Positions 27,459 through 36,603 of a stretch of DNA of 55,622 nucleotides are shown in pieces. Below the pieces are notes generated by a model, which had not been told where the DNA came from, did no database searches, and worked only from the letters and a program-made list of their open reading frames with translations. Numbering within the stretch: position 1 is the first letter of the stretch; each line of letters starts with the position of its first letter. The translations under genes were made by a program, and so were the position numbers. Origin of the DNA: Desulfocurvus sp. (GTDB lineage: Bacteria; Desulfobacterota; Desulfovibrionia; Desulfovibrionales; Desulfovibrionaceae); assembly GCA_020692325.1 (NCBI GenBank), contig JAIMKR010000004.1:1-55622 (forward strand), written 5' to 3'.

Positions 27459-27708
27459 GCGCTGGTGCATACGTGAGGCGGGGCCGCAGGGCAAGCCTCC
27501 CGCAATGGTAGGATTTGACGCGGACCGCCGCCCGGTTCGCCCGATGCGCCTGGCACGCCCGAAACGACCGACTCGCCCAAGGCACCGCCAGTTCGCCCGA
27601 TGCGCGACGCTGGCCGGTTGTCCGCCGAGGGCATGCCGAAGATCGGTCGCGGCGTCCCGCGGATCGTGGCGGAAGGGGGCCGGTTGGGGACGTGGCCCCG
27701 GACGCGAA

Positions 27709-27745
27709 GACGCCCGGTCCCCCGTTGGTGCGGAAACCGGGCGTC
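27709..27745 (-). terminator. Hairpin downstream of the universal stress gene
   Basis: GACGCCCGGT (27709-27718) pairs with ACCGGGCGTC (27736-27745). It lies 20 bases past the uspA-type stop on the minus strand; the trailing T content is weak. The rest of 27459-27766 contains no gene. Confidence 0.5.
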
Positions 27746-27766
27746 GCGGGAAAACGGAATTCCGAA

Positions 27767-28180
27767 TCAGCGGACCACGAGCACCGAGCACGGGGCCAGG
27801 GTCACGATCTTGCCGGTGACGCTGCCCAGCAGCAGCCGGCTCACGCCCTTCTTGCCGCGCGTGCCGGTGACAACGAGGTCGTAGCCGCCCCGCTGGGCCT
27901 CGTCCACGACAAGCTCGGCGGGCGAGTCGCCAGTGGCCTGCACGACAGCCGCCTCCATCCCGGCGTTCCTTGCGGTCTCACGGGCGGCCTCCAGCGTCTT
28001 GCGCACGTATTCCTCCACCTGACTGGAAAAGTCGCCGCCGATGACGGTCACTGCGGCTTCGACGACCTCGGCCACGCCCATCAATGTCAGCTCCGCGCTC
28101 TCTTTGCGGGCGATTTCCACCGCTCGGACAACAGGCAGGAACTTGGTGTCGGAAGGATCCACCGCGACGAGAATCTTCAT
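27767..28180 (-). CDS. Universal stress protein, UspA family
   Basis: A 137-residue Usp domain: KILVAVDPSD at the N-terminus, a central helix pair, and the C-terminal ATP-binding pattern GTRGKKGVSRLLLGSVTGKIVTLAPCSVLVV (G-2x-G-9x-G-S/T type), so an ATP-binding Usp of the MJ0577 kind. The upstream AT-richer stretch around 28262-28318 offers TTGACT and related boxes for a promoter, none fully convincing. It is monocistronic with a hairpin after it. Confidence 0.92.
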   Translation of the reverse strand: MKILVAVDPSDTKFLPVVRAVEIARKESAELTLMGVAEVVEAAVTVIGGDFSSQVEEYVRKTLEAARETARNAGMEAAVVQATGDSPAELVVDEAQRGGYDLVVTGTRGKKGVSRLLLGSVTGKIVTLAPCSVLVVR

Positions 28181-28923
28181 GGCCCACCCCTTTTCGGTTG
28201 CGGCGCATGCGCGCCAGACGGGGCCAGGAGAAACGTCCCCAGCCGCGACCCCGGACGGCGGGGACTCCTACAAATTTATCGCTTATCAAACAATAGACGT
28301 GTCGAGAGCCAAGTCAAGAAAGACGCCGAGGGTCGCCCGGGATCCCGGGCGGCGCGACGATTCGGGCAAGGACGTGAGGCGGTGGGGCTGGAAAGGATGT
28401 GCTCATTCGAAAGGAGCCGGACAGGGGGAAGGCGTATGCGAAAGGCGCGCCCGTTCGCCCCGGCACGCCAACCGCCCGCGACGAAAGATGGTCTCGAAGT
28501 GGGGCGGACGAAATCATGGGACGCGATCATCGCCACAGCCTCGACGCGAAGCGAAGCGTCCGCCTTGCGGATCGCCACGAATGGCCGCCCGCCGGCTCCC
28601 CAAAATTCACAACACGCACCACGCCAAACGACCGCGTGGGAGGGATCAAACGATCCCGACACGCGAGGGGGCAAGGCTTCATCCCCCGACGAGTCGGCCG
28701 GCGTGACGAACCGACTGCCACCCCACAGCATTCACCCGCCCCGCGCAAACCCACGCCATTGACGCTGAGGACCGAGGACGCGCATCGCGTCGAACGCCGC
28801 CCGCCGTGGCGGGGACGATGGGACGAGAGGGGATCCGACCCAATCATTCCTCCGGCGGCATCAAGGAGGACGCAGCCCCGACCCCGCCGAGCGGGCACCG
28901 GACCATAACGGCGAGCCCTCCCG
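28181..28923. other. Long intergenic region, no gene recognised
   Basis: About 740 bases upstream of uspA and downstream of the MFS gene. Several open frames of 100-220 codons exist on both strands, but all are Arg/Pro-rich, lack ribosome sites, and match no family. On the minus strand near 28312-28317 a TTGACT could be the -35 of the uspA promoter. The region is unusually long for this densely packed window; a decayed gene or an RNA cannot be excluded. Confidence 0.4.
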
Positions 28924-30192
28924 CTATTCGGCGGGACGCCCGCCCATGCGCCGCAGAATGCGCGCCACTGGCCGCACACTCACTGCCGCCAGCAGCATGA
29001 TGCCCCCGCTCACCCCGAAGAGCACGTCGTACCCCGCTCCCTGGGCCATAACCACCCCGCCGAGAAACGGTCCGGCGAAGAATCCGGCGTCCACGGCGAA
29101 CATGAGCAGATTGGCGTTGTACATGCGCATTCTCGGCGGCGAGACGGCGATCATGCACGTGTTCACCAGGGGCATGGTCAACGCCATGCCCGTGCCGTAA
29201 AGCACGGCCCCGACCAGCAGCAGCCACGGCGCGCCGACGTGTGCGAACAAGGGGATGAGCAGCCCCATGCCCAGGAAGGTGAACGTGAGCGCCCGTCCCA
29301 TGTCCAGCTTGTCCAACACGCGGCCGCCGCCCACGCGCAGGGCGATGTTGGCCGCGTTGGCGAAGGTGAAGAACTCGCCGGGGTTGACCGCGCCCAGCCC
29401 CACGGCGAAGTCGCGCATGAAGAAGAACACGATGGAGTGCGCCGCCACCAGGAAGAAATTCGCCGCCACCAGCAGCACCACTCCGGCCGAGCGCAGGGCC
29501 TGCCGCACCTCGCTCCAGCCCGGACGCGACAGGTTGGCCGCCGGCATGGTCGCGGCCAGGGCGCGCGTGCGCCGGCCCAGCGGGGCCAGCAGCAGGAACG
29601 CCGGCAGCATCAGCGGCGCGGCCAGGGCGTAAGCCCAGCCATGGCTGGAAAGATGCGGCAGCAGCAGCTCCACGAAGGGCGGCATGAAGGCGTAGGGCAG
29701 CAGAATCGTCACCGAGAACAGGCCGAAGCCCTGGGCCATCCTCTCCTTGGGAAGAAAGGCCATGAGCGTGCCCATGAGCCCGGTGACCACCATGACGAAG
29801 CCCAGGCCATGCACCACGCGCACCAGCGCCAGCAGCGCCATGGCGTGCGCGAAGGGATAGCTGAGCAGCGCGCAGGTGGCCAGGGCCATGCCCACGCGCA
29901 TGAAGCGCACACCGTTGTTCAGTGTGAGGTAGCGCCCCAAAAATGGCCGCGCGACGAGCGCCGTGAGGGGCTCCAGCGAAAGCAGCGGCCCGCGCCAGCC
30001 CGGCGCAATGCCAATCTCGGTGAGATAGCTGTAGAAACCATAGAATATGGCGATGTTGCAGAACGCCAGGATGCTGATGGCGCAGAGGGCCGCGAACTCG
30101 AAGGTCATGAGCCGGCCCGGAGTCTTCGGCTCCGGGGTCGCGGGAGCGGAGGGAACGCCTGCTGCGGCGGAATGCGCGGGGGACTGGGACAC
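28924..30192 (-). CDS. MFS transporter
   Basis: A 422-residue membrane transporter with about 12 hydrophobic helices and an MFS loop motif between helices 2 and 3 (FLGRYLTLNNG). The GTG at 30192 is chosen: AAGGAG stands 5 bases before it, whereas the frame upstream has no signals. A Pro/Ala-rich cytoplasmic N-terminal tail of about 30 residues precedes the first helix. Transcribed divergently from amtB with an AT-rich promoter region between them. No substrate can be inferred. Confidence 0.85.
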   Translation of the reverse strand: MSQSPAHSAAAGVPSAPATPEPKTPGRLMTFEFAALCAISILAFCNIAIFYGFYSYLTEIGIAPGWRGPLLSLEPLTALVARPFLGRYLTLNNGVRFMRVGMALATCALLSYPFAHAMALLALVRVVHGLGFVMVVTGLMGTLMAFLPKERMAQGFGLFSVTILLPYAFMPPFVELLLPHLSSHGWAYALAAPLMLPAFLLLAPLGRRTRALAATMPAANLSRPGWSEVRQALRSAGVVLLVAANFFLVAAHSIVFFFMRDFAVGLGAVNPGEFFTFANAANIALRVGGGRVLDKLDMGRALTFTFLGMGLLIPLFAHVGAPWLLLVGAVLYGTGMALTMPLVNTCMIAVSPPRMRMYNANLLMFAVDAGFFAGPFLGGVVMAQGAGYDVLFGVSGGIMLLAAVSVRPVARILRRMGGRPAE

Positions 30193-30423
30193 GTCAACTC
30201 CTTGCGCGCGCTGGCCACCGGAGGGGACCAGGCCGCGCCCGGGCATCGGGCGCGCGCGGGCCGGTGGCATCGCACGGGGAAGTGCGGCAATAGCAAAGCC
30301 CGCGCCGCACCGCAACAGACCAAAACGGGCTTCGGGCCATGCCAAAAATGACAACACCATGCATTTCTGACGATCACCCAGTGGTGAATGCTGGCATTTT
30401 AGCGCAAACAAGTCGCGCCGCTT

Positions 30424-30451
30424 TTCGACATTTTTTCTTTTCTACTACAAT
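30424..30451 (+). promoter_or_regulatory. Candidate amtB promoter in an AT-rich island
   Basis: The 30410-30480 stretch is by far the most AT-rich of the neighbourhood. TTCGAC (30424-30429) and TACAAT (30446-30451, five of six to consensus) have a 16-base spacer. A small palindrome TACAA-TT-TTGTA overlaps the -10. No correctly spaced sigma-54 GG/GC pair was found. The leader to amtB would be about 160 bases. The rest of 30193-30617 holds no gene. Confidence 0.4.
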
Positions 30452-30617
30452 TTTGTAATAATATCCTTCATTTTTGTCTTCCATCGGCGAGGATTTCCGG
30501 CTAGAAACGTCGCGTCGTCGTATGGGGCTGGCGGCGATCCCTCTCGATCCAGGCCGAGGAACCGGCGGGCGTTACGCCGGGCGGCCGCACCGCGCCCCGT
30601 CCACAAGGGAGAAACAC

Positions 30618-31862
30618 ATGATTCAGGCGGGAGACACCGCGTTCGTCCTCATCAGCGCCGCGCTTGTGCTGCTCATGACGCCGGGGCTGGCGCTGTTCTA
30701 TGGCGGCATGGTGCGCGGCAAGAACGTGCTGGGCACCTTCATGCAGAGCTTTTTCCTCATCGCGCTGGTGAGCATGGAGTGGGTGGTCCTCGGCTACTCA
30801 CTCAGCTTCGGACCGGACACGGGCGGTGTCACGGGCAACCTCGCCTGGGCCCTGCTCTCCGGCGTGGGCGCGGCCCCCAACCCGGACTACGCCGCGACCA
30901 TTCCGCACTCGGTGTTCATGATCTACCAGTGCATGTTCGCGGTCATCACGCCCGCACTCATCACCGGGGCCTTCGCCGAGCGCGTGCGCTTCGCGCCGTT
31001 TCTCGTGTTCAGCCTGCTGTGGACGCTGTGCGTGTACAACCCCGTGTGCCACTGGGTGTGGGGCGCGGGCGGCTGGCTCAAGGCCATGGGCGCGGCCGAC
31101 TTCGCCGGCGGAATCGTGGTGCACCTGACCTGCGGCGCTGCGGCGCTGGCGGCGGTGCTCGTCATCGGCCCGCGCAAGGATTACGGACGGCGACAGTTCT
31201 TTCCGCACAACCTGCCCATGACGCTCACTGGCACAGGCCTGCTCTGGTTCGGCTGGTTCGGCTTCAACGGCGGCAGCGCCCTGGCGGCCAACGGCGTGGC
31301 GGCCACGGCCTTCGTGTCCACGCATCTGGGCGGCATGGCCGGCATGGCCATGTGGACCATCGTGGAATGGTGGCACCGCGGCAAGCCCACCACCCTCGGC
31401 GCGGCCTCCGGCGCGGTGGCCGGCTTGGCCACCATCACTCCGGCGGCCGGATTCGTCTCCGCGCCCTCGGCCATCTGCATCGGCCTCACGGCCGGCGCGG
31501 TCTGCTACCTCGGCGTGCTGGCCAAAGCGCGCCTGGGCTACGACGACAGCCTGGACGTGGTGGGTATCCACGGCCTGGGCGGACTCGTCGGCACGTTGCT
31601 GGTGGGGGTGTTCGCCACCAAGGCCGTCAATCCCGGCGGCGTGAACGGGCTCATCGCCGGCAACCCTGCGCAGCTTGGCGTGCAGGCGCTGGCCGTGGTC
31701 GTGGTGGCCGGTTACGCCTTCGCGGTGAGCTGGGCGCTCCTCCAGCTCGTGGACAAGCTGATGGGCCTGCGCTTGGCTCCCGACGCCGAGTCCCAGGGAC
31801 TCGACCAGTCCGAGCACACCGAGACCGCCTACAGCGACAGCCTGGACATCGGCGCGCGCTGA
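30618..31862 (+). CDS. amtB: Ammonium transporter
   Basis: A 414-residue inner-membrane ammonium channel with about 11 helices. Family landmarks are present: GLALFYGGMVRGKN near the N-terminus, the two pore histidines in VVHLTCG and VGIHGLGG, Phe gate residues in FNGGSAL context, and the C-terminal GLDQSEHTETAY tail that contacts PII proteins. AAGGGAGA precedes ATG 30618. No glnK/glnB gene is adjacent, though the PII-contact tail is intact. A strong terminator follows. Confidence 0.95.
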   Translation: MIQAGDTAFVLISAALVLLMTPGLALFYGGMVRGKNVLGTFMQSFFLIALVSMEWVVLGYSLSFGPDTGGVTGNLAWALLSGVGAAPNPDYAATIPHSVFMIYQCMFAVITPALITGAFAERVRFAPFLVFSLLWTLCVYNPVCHWVWGAGGWLKAMGAADFAGGIVVHLTCGAAALAAVLVIGPRKDYGRRQFFPHNLPMTLTGTGLLWFGWFGFNGGSALAANGVAATAFVSTHLGGMAGMAMWTIVEWWHRGKPTTLGAASGAVAGLATITPAAGFVSAPSAICIGLTAGAVCYLGVLAKARLGYDDSLDVVGIHGLGGLVGTLLVGVFATKAVNPGGVNGLIAGNPAQLGVQALAVVVVAGYAFAVSWALLQLVDKLMGLRLAPDAESQGLDQSEHTETAYSDSLDIGAR

Positions 31863-31888
31863 GCGCTTCGATCCCCCCGCGACGCGAA

Positions 31889-31928
31889 AGCCCCCGGCGG
31901 AATCAACCGTCGGGGGCTTCGTTTTTTT
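31889..31928 (+). terminator. Rho-independent terminator of amtB
   Basis: AGCCCCCGGCGG (31889-31900) pairs with CCGTCGGGGGCT (31907-31918) with one G-U pair; seven T follow from 31922. Confidence 0.9.
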
Positions 31929-32243
31929 GTCCGACTTCATCGGGACGACGGAAACTGCGGCGAACGCACGCCGGGAACGCGGCCCGCGAACGGCTCAGTC
32001 CCGATTATCTGAACGCGCCTCGCACAGCATCCAGGTGACGACGCGGCCGTGTACGCCGGGCATGACATCCCCGCGCGCGGCCGTGAGCGGTCCGGCCGGG
32101 ATTTCCAGCGCCATCCATTGCCCGGAGCACGGACAATCCTGACCGGATTGGACGCTCCAGCTTGGCTTTTGGGGGGATGGCGGCTTGATGGAACCCATAG
32201 GCAAACGCTATCTTCGATCAATAAATATGTCAACAACGAACAC

Positions 32244-32293
32244 ACGGACAAATTTGACCGTTCTTGACGCGCCGCGCGGCACCGGCGCATAGT
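32244..32293 (+). promoter_or_regulatory. Promoter with adjacent palindromic operator for the LUD gene
   Basis: ACGGACAAATTTGACCGT (32244-32261) is an 18-base palindrome with only one mismatched pair (two positions). It ends two bases before a -35 box TTGACG (32264-32269) that is 18 bases from CATAGT (32288-32293). The start codon is at 32328. An operator centred about 47 bases before the expected start of transcription fits activation. Nothing else is recognised in 31929-32327. Confidence 0.5.
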
Positions 32294-32327
32294 TCGCGTG
32301 TCATCATCATCCCCACGGGAGGCATCC

Positions 32328-32984
32328 ATGGACGCACCACTTCTTTCCCAGCGCGAAAAGCTCGCGGCCCACATCATCAAACAGCTCGCCGCCCGGCGCA
32401 TGTCCGGCAGCTTCCACGCCACCGCCAAAGAGGCGGCCAAGGCTCTGCTCGACAGCATCCCCAGCCCGGCCAGCGTGCTGCGCTGCGGATCCGAGTCCGT
32501 GGGCGCGCTCGGCCTGTGGGACGCCATCGCCCACAAACCCGGCGTCACCCTCATGAGCCCCTACGAGAAGGGCCTGAGCCCGGAGGAGGCCTTCGACATC
32601 CGCCGGCGCGGCTTCATGGCCGACGTGTTGGTGACCAGCACCAACGCCATCACCATCGACGGCCGGCTGGTGAACCTGGACGGCGGCGGCACCCGCGTCG
32701 CGCCGATGACCTTTGGCCCTCGGAAGGTGCTGCTGCTGGTGAGCATGAACAAGGTGGCGGGCAGCCTGGAGGCCGCCATGGACCGCGTGCGCACCGTGGC
32801 CGCGCCGGCCAACAACATGCGCCTGGCCGGCCCCCTCGGCCTCAAGAATCCCTGCGTGGAGGACGGCCGCTGCCACAACTGCCGCAGCGAGACCAAGATC
32901 TGCAACGTCTGGAGCATCATCGAGGGCTCCAGCGTCAAGGACCGCATCCACGTCTTCCTGGTGGGCGAGGACCTGGGCTACTAG
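32328..32984 (+). CDS. LUD-domain (lactate-utilisation-type) protein
   Basis: A 218-residue protein of the LUD/YkgG family (DUF162), whose members LutB/LutC take part in lactate oxidation. The pattern is clear: ATAKEAAKALLDSI, CGSESVGALGLWDAI, MADVLVTSTNAITIDGRLVNLDGGGTRVA, and the GPRKVLLLVSMNKV strand. The C-terminal part has four Cys (CVEDGRCHNCRSETKIC), a possible metal or cluster site. GGGAGG is 5 bases before ATG 32328. No lutA/lutB partner is adjacent, so the process it serves is not proven. Confidence 0.9.
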   Translation: MDAPLLSQREKLAAHIIKQLAARRMSGSFHATAKEAAKALLDSIPSPASVLRCGSESVGALGLWDAIAHKPGVTLMSPYEKGLSPEEAFDIRRRGFMADVLVTSTNAITIDGRLVNLDGGGTRVAPMTFGPRKVLLLVSMNKVAGSLEAAMDRVRTVAAPANNMRLAGPLGLKNPCVEDGRCHNCRSETKICNVWSIIEGSSVKDRIHVFLVGEDLGY

Positions 32985-33228
32985 GTGTCGAGTTGCAAAA
33001 CGTTGTTCACAAGTCGTCCGATCCGGCCGATTGTCGCTTTCCCATGTACCGCGATGATATCCCGATAAAAGTTGTATCATGGAGCCAGCGCGGCGACTCG
33101 CTGGCCCTTTCGTTTGAGCTGGTGTAGCTGGCGGCGTTGGCCCATCGGGACGACGCCTGGATGAAACATTCCGCCCTGCCTGGTGCGTGCGGCGCTGGCC
33201 GCCTTTCCTCGCCACGCGGACGACATGA

Positions 33229-33256
33229 AAAAGCCCCGGTTTTCGCCGGGGCTTTT
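33229..33256. terminator. Bidirectional terminator between the LUD gene and purM
   Basis: AAAAGCCCCGG (33229-33239) and CCGGGGCTTTT (33246-33256) form a perfect 11-base stem with T-runs on both strands, between convergent genes. The 240 bases before it contain no recognisable gene. Confidence 0.9.
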
Positions 33257-33283
33257 GGTGACCGATGACGGCGCGAATGCGCA

Positions 33284-34339
33284 CTACCCGGGGAAGTGCA
33301 CCTGCACCTGTTCCTGATCCTCCACGCGGGGCTTGATCTCGCCGATGACGTAGCCGGGCACGTCCATGCCGGCCAGCCGGTTCATGATGTCCTCGGCGGC
33401 GTCGCGCTTGACGATGAGGATGTAGCCGATGCCGGTGTTGAAGATTTGCAGCATCTCCGGCCAGGACAGCTGGCCCTGATTCTTGAGCCACAGGAAAACC
33501 GGAGTGACCGGCCAGGAGCCGAAACGGATGTGCGCCGTGACGGTGCGTGGCAGCACGCGCGGCAGATTGTCGTAGAAGCCGCCGCCGGTGATGTGCGCCA
33601 TGCCCCGGATGGGCAGATCGCGCAGCAGGTTCAGCACGGGCTGCACGTAGATGCGCGTAGGGGCCATGAGGGCGTCGGCCATGGTGGTGGTGTCGTCGCC
33701 GGGCAGGGGGTCGTCGGGCCGCAGGCCGGAGGCGTCGTAAATCTTGCGGATGAGTGAGTAGCCGTTGGAGTGCGGCCCGCTGGAGGCCAGGCCGATGAGC
33801 ACGTCGCCATTGGCGATCTGCGAGCCATCGACGATGCGCTCGTAGTCCACCATGCCCACGCAGAAGCCGGAAAGGTCGTACTCGCCGTCGGGGTAGAAAC
33901 CGGGCATTTCGGCGGTTTCACCGCCAAGCAGGGCGCACTTGGCAAGCTTGCAGCCCTCCACCACGCCGGAAAGCACCTCCACGGCGCGGTCGCCCTCCAA
34001 CTTTCCGGTGGCGAAATAATCGAGGAAGAACAGCGGACGCGCGCCCTGCACGAGCACGTCGTTCACGTTCATGCCCACGAGATCGATACCGATGGTGGAA
34101 TGACGGTTGAAGGCGAAGGCCAACTTGAGTTTGGTGCCAACGCCGTCCGTGCCGGAGACGAGCACCGGGGCCCCCACGTTGGAGAGGTCGGGCTTGAACA
34201 GCCCTCCGAATCCACCGATTCCCGAGAGCACCCCCTTGGTGTGTGTGCTCGCGGCAAGGGTCTTGATGCGCTCGACAAAGGCGTTGGCCTCGTCGATATT
34301 GACCCCGGCGGCCTTGTAGGCATCGGCGCGATTGGACAT
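33284..34339 (-). CDS. purM: Phosphoribosylformylglycinamidine cyclo-ligase (AIR synthetase)
   Basis: Fifth step of purine synthesis, closing formylglycinamidine ribotide to AIR with ATP. The 351-residue protein has the usual length and motifs: the Gly-rich GVLSGIGGFGGLF near residue 40, VSGTDGVGTKLKLAF, GIDLVGMNVNDVLVQGA with the ATP-site Asp/Asn, LLGGETAEMPGFY, and ITGGGFYDNLPRVLP. AGGAGG lies upstream of ATG 34339. It is transcribed alone towards a bidirectional terminator. Confidence 0.97.
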   Translation of the reverse strand: MSNRADAYKAAGVNIDEANAFVERIKTLAASTHTKGVLSGIGGFGGLFKPDLSNVGAPVLVSGTDGVGTKLKLAFAFNRHSTIGIDLVGMNVNDVLVQGARPLFFLDYFATGKLEGDRAVEVLSGVVEGCKLAKCALLGGETAEMPGFYPDGEYDLSGFCVGMVDYERIVDGSQIANGDVLIGLASSGPHSNGYSLIRKIYDASGLRPDDPLPGDDTTTMADALMAPTRIYVQPVLNLLRDLPIRGMAHITGGGFYDNLPRVLPRTVTAHIRFGSWPVTPVFLWLKNQGQLSWPEMLQIFNTGIGYILIVKRDAAEDIMNRLAGMDVPGYVIGEIKPRVEDQEQVQVHFPG

Positions 34340-34497
34340 GCTGTGCTACCTCCTGCGTGGAACGGCGCTCACGCCGACCGTTGCTTCTTCGTATCCTGTC
34401 ATTGTATACCGAAGCCGGCCAAGATTCAAACCCTAATTCCCATGCCCGCGGAAACGGCCGGTCGGCATCGACTGACGGGCGGGGGAAGGAGACGGCC

Positions 34498-34902
34498 ATG
34501 CGATCCTTCCGGTCATACGGTCCCGGTGCCGGTCTGATTTTTCTCTCGGCGTTGTGTGTTTTTTGCCTCGCGCCCGGTCTGGGTCCGGATTTCGGCTCCG
34601 ATGACGCGCGGGCGCAGACCTCGGTGCGCGGTCCGGTGATTCCCCCACCGCGCAAAAGCCTTCCCCCAGCCCCGACGACGCGCGCCGTGCCCACGGCCAG
34701 CCCGTCCGCCGGACGCGAGGACTACGAGATGAGCACCGACGGCGGCGACAGCGCCATCACCATCGGCCGCGACGCGCACGGCGACGAGGTGACACGCATG
34801 CGGCCCAAGAAAAAGCCCCAGCAGACCAATCCATTCGTGGGACAGCCCATCCAGGTGCGGCCCATCGTGCCCATGGGCTCCACGAGGGGCGGCGGGCAAT
34901 AG
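34498..34902 (+). CDS. Exported protein of unknown function, Pro-rich
   Basis: A 134-residue protein with a signal peptide (MRSFRSYGPGAGLIFLSALCVFCLAPG) and a disordered-looking mature part rich in Pro, Arg and Thr (IPPPRKSLPPAPTTRAVPT) followed by a short acidic stretch and a basic MRPKKKPQQTNPF segment. No domain is recognised. AAGGAG stands 6 bases before ATG 34498. It ends 13 bases before the tail of the broken PilZ gene on the opposite strand. Confidence 0.72.
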   Translation: MRSFRSYGPGAGLIFLSALCVFCLAPGLGPDFGSDDARAQTSVRGPVIPPPRKSLPPAPTTRAVPTASPSAGREDYEMSTDGGDSAITIGRDAHGDEVTRMRPKKKPQQTNPFVGQPIQVRPIVPMGSTRGGGQ

Positions 34903-34915
34903 GCCCGGCCGCGCC

Positions 34916-35785
34916 TCAGGCCAGCCCCTTCTCGCGATAGAGGTCGAGGTTCCAGCGGAACACGAACTTGCCCAGGCCGGGCACCTCGTCGAATTTGAGG
35001 GGCCGCCAGACCATGCCGTCCTCCTCGCTCTCGCGCCCCTCGGCCACGAATTCGAAGCCGAGCGCGGTCTCGCTTTTTTGCGGATCGTAGAAGACGTTGC
35101 GCAGCACGGCCAGGGTCCAGAATGTCGCCGACGCGCCGCCGGGTTCGGCGAGCACGCGGAACCACATGGCATAGCGCCCGCCCTTGACCGCTTCCGGCAG
35201 GGCCGCGCGCATGAGCGGTGCGCCCACCAGCAGGCGCACCCCGTTGGCGGAAAAATTGTCCACGCGGAGCGCGCCCGCGGCCATCTTCTCCTCGTCGAAC
35301 AACGCCGTGCGCCCGGCCGCGCCGCCACGCCCGGAAAATTCCTCCCACAGGGAGAGCTCAGGCACCAGCCGCGCGTCCGGCCGCACGCGCACGCTGCGCC
35401 GCAGCTAGGCGTTGCGCAGGCCGGTCGGATAATCCAGCCGCAGCAGCACCATGCCGCCGGGCCGCTGTTCGGTCGCGCGCACCGTGGTCTCGAAGGCCAT
35501 GTACTGTTCGAGATTGCGGTTTTCGCGGTCGCGCACGCGGAAATAACAGGTGAGGGGGACCCCGGTGAAGGCCCGGGGGGCCTTTTTGAGGCTGGCGAGC
35601 TCCACCGCCAGGCCGTCGCCGTCAAAGTCGAGCAGACTGCCGGTGAGACCGGTCAGACTCGTGACGCCGGGCGGCAGCTCCAACCGGAGTTTGGAACGCT
35701 GATCGCGGATGTCCTCCAGCGCCTCACGCAGGAGGCGTTGTCTGCGGCGATCCTCTTCATCGTCATGGCTCCAAAGCGCGCACAT
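34916..35785 (-). pseudogene. PilZ-domain (YcgR-like) protein gene split by an in-frame TAG
   Basis: Two frames in the same phase, 35405-35785 and 34916-35407, read as one 289-codon gene except for a TAG at 35405-35407. The first part has the shape of a PilZ N-terminal (YcgR-N) domain: GSLLDFDGDGLAVELA and VPLTCYFRVRDRENR...FETTVRA. Directly after the stop come LRRSVRVRP, the RRxxxR c-di-GMP motif, and DNFSANGVRLLV, the D/NxSxxG motif, so the second part is the PilZ domain. A single C-to-T change in a CAG Gln codon would explain it. The intact protein would bind c-di-GMP and affect motility or secretion. Confidence 0.75.
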
Positions 35786-35914
35786 GGCTCGTCTTCGCCC
35801 CCACTCCGCCGGCTTCGCCTGGACGACGGCCCGACGCCGCGCGCCCGGGCCGGCAGTTCCGGCCGGTCTGGGCACGACTTTGCAAGCGCCGGGCCGTCTC
35901 GGCCCGGATCGACG

Positions 35915-36415
35915 CTAGTTCACGGCGTTGGAGGCCGGATGCTCGGGATCCCCGCCCCCGACTATGAGCTTGCGGCGGTATTCCTTGACCTGCGGCATGC
36001 CGTTCCAGCCCTCGTACATCTCGCGCCATTCGGAGAAGGGCATGCGGCGCTCGTCGAGGTACTTCTCGTGCATTTTGAACCACACGTTGAACACGTACTG
36101 CTCGATTTTGAATTGCTTGGAGTTCAAGGCGCTGGAGACGACGCCGGCGGGATACTTGGCGCCGTCGTAACGGGCGCCCACAAAAGCGCAGACATTGGTC
36201 TGGCTGCTCTCGTAGGTCAGCTCGGAATTGTTCGCCATGTCGGCCAGGGGGGCCAGGTGCGCCTCGTGCTCGTAGACCGCCTTCATGTCGGCCTCTGGAA
36301 TCTCGAGCCGGAGCTTGCCCTCCTTCTCGACGACGAAATAATGGCGCAGCCACTGATCGAACATGAACACCTCGGCGATGTCGTCCACCACCTGGGCGTT
36401 GGTGTCTTTGGTCAT
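35915..36415 (-). CDS. Conserved protein of unknown function
   Basis: A 166-residue soluble protein. ATG 36415 is used, with GAGGAG upstream; the extra N-terminal codons before it are Arg/Pro-rich and unlikely. The sequence is rich in aromatic and acidic residues (VFMFDQWLRHYFVVEKEG, YVFNVWFKMHEKYLDERRMPFSEWREMYEGW) and contains a DMKAVYEHEAHL helix with paired His/Glu. No known motif was found. It is followed by the broken PilZ gene on the same strand, 130 bases downstream. Confidence 0.78.
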   Translation of the reverse strand: MTKDTNAQVVDDIAEVFMFDQWLRHYFVVEKEGKLRLEIPEADMKAVYEHEAHLAPLADMANNSELTYESSQTNVCAFVGARYDGAKYPAGVVSSALNSKQFKIEQYVFNVWFKMHEKYLDERRMPFSEWREMYEGWNGMPQVKEYRRKLIVGGGDPEHPASNAVN

Positions 36416-36603
36416 CTGTCGGGCTCCTCGAATGCGTTGCGGATGTCGGGCCGGGCGGCCCTTGGTCAATAATGAGACCGGGAAACCGCCGCGTCAAGAG
36501 GTCCCCCCCCCTTGACGAACGTCCACGACGCTTTACATGGGGAAGGATCTGGGCTAAAAAGCGCCAATTCAGCGCGGTTTCCGCAATTTTCCCAGGAGGA
36601 CAC

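Noticed and set aside
30370-30420. TGGCATTTTAGCGCA as a sigma-54 promoter for amtB
   Set aside because: The GG and GC elements are 9 bases apart instead of 10, so it does not fit the -24/-12 consensus.
31937-32554. A 205-codon minus-strand frame over the LUD promoter
   Set aside because: It lies antisense to the LUD gene start and the promoter, has no ribosome site and matches no family.
35400-35410. Pyrrolysine at the TAG of the PilZ gene
   Set aside because: No known pyrrolysine protein family is involved, and Gln (CAG) fits the position by a single transition; kept only as something to exclude.
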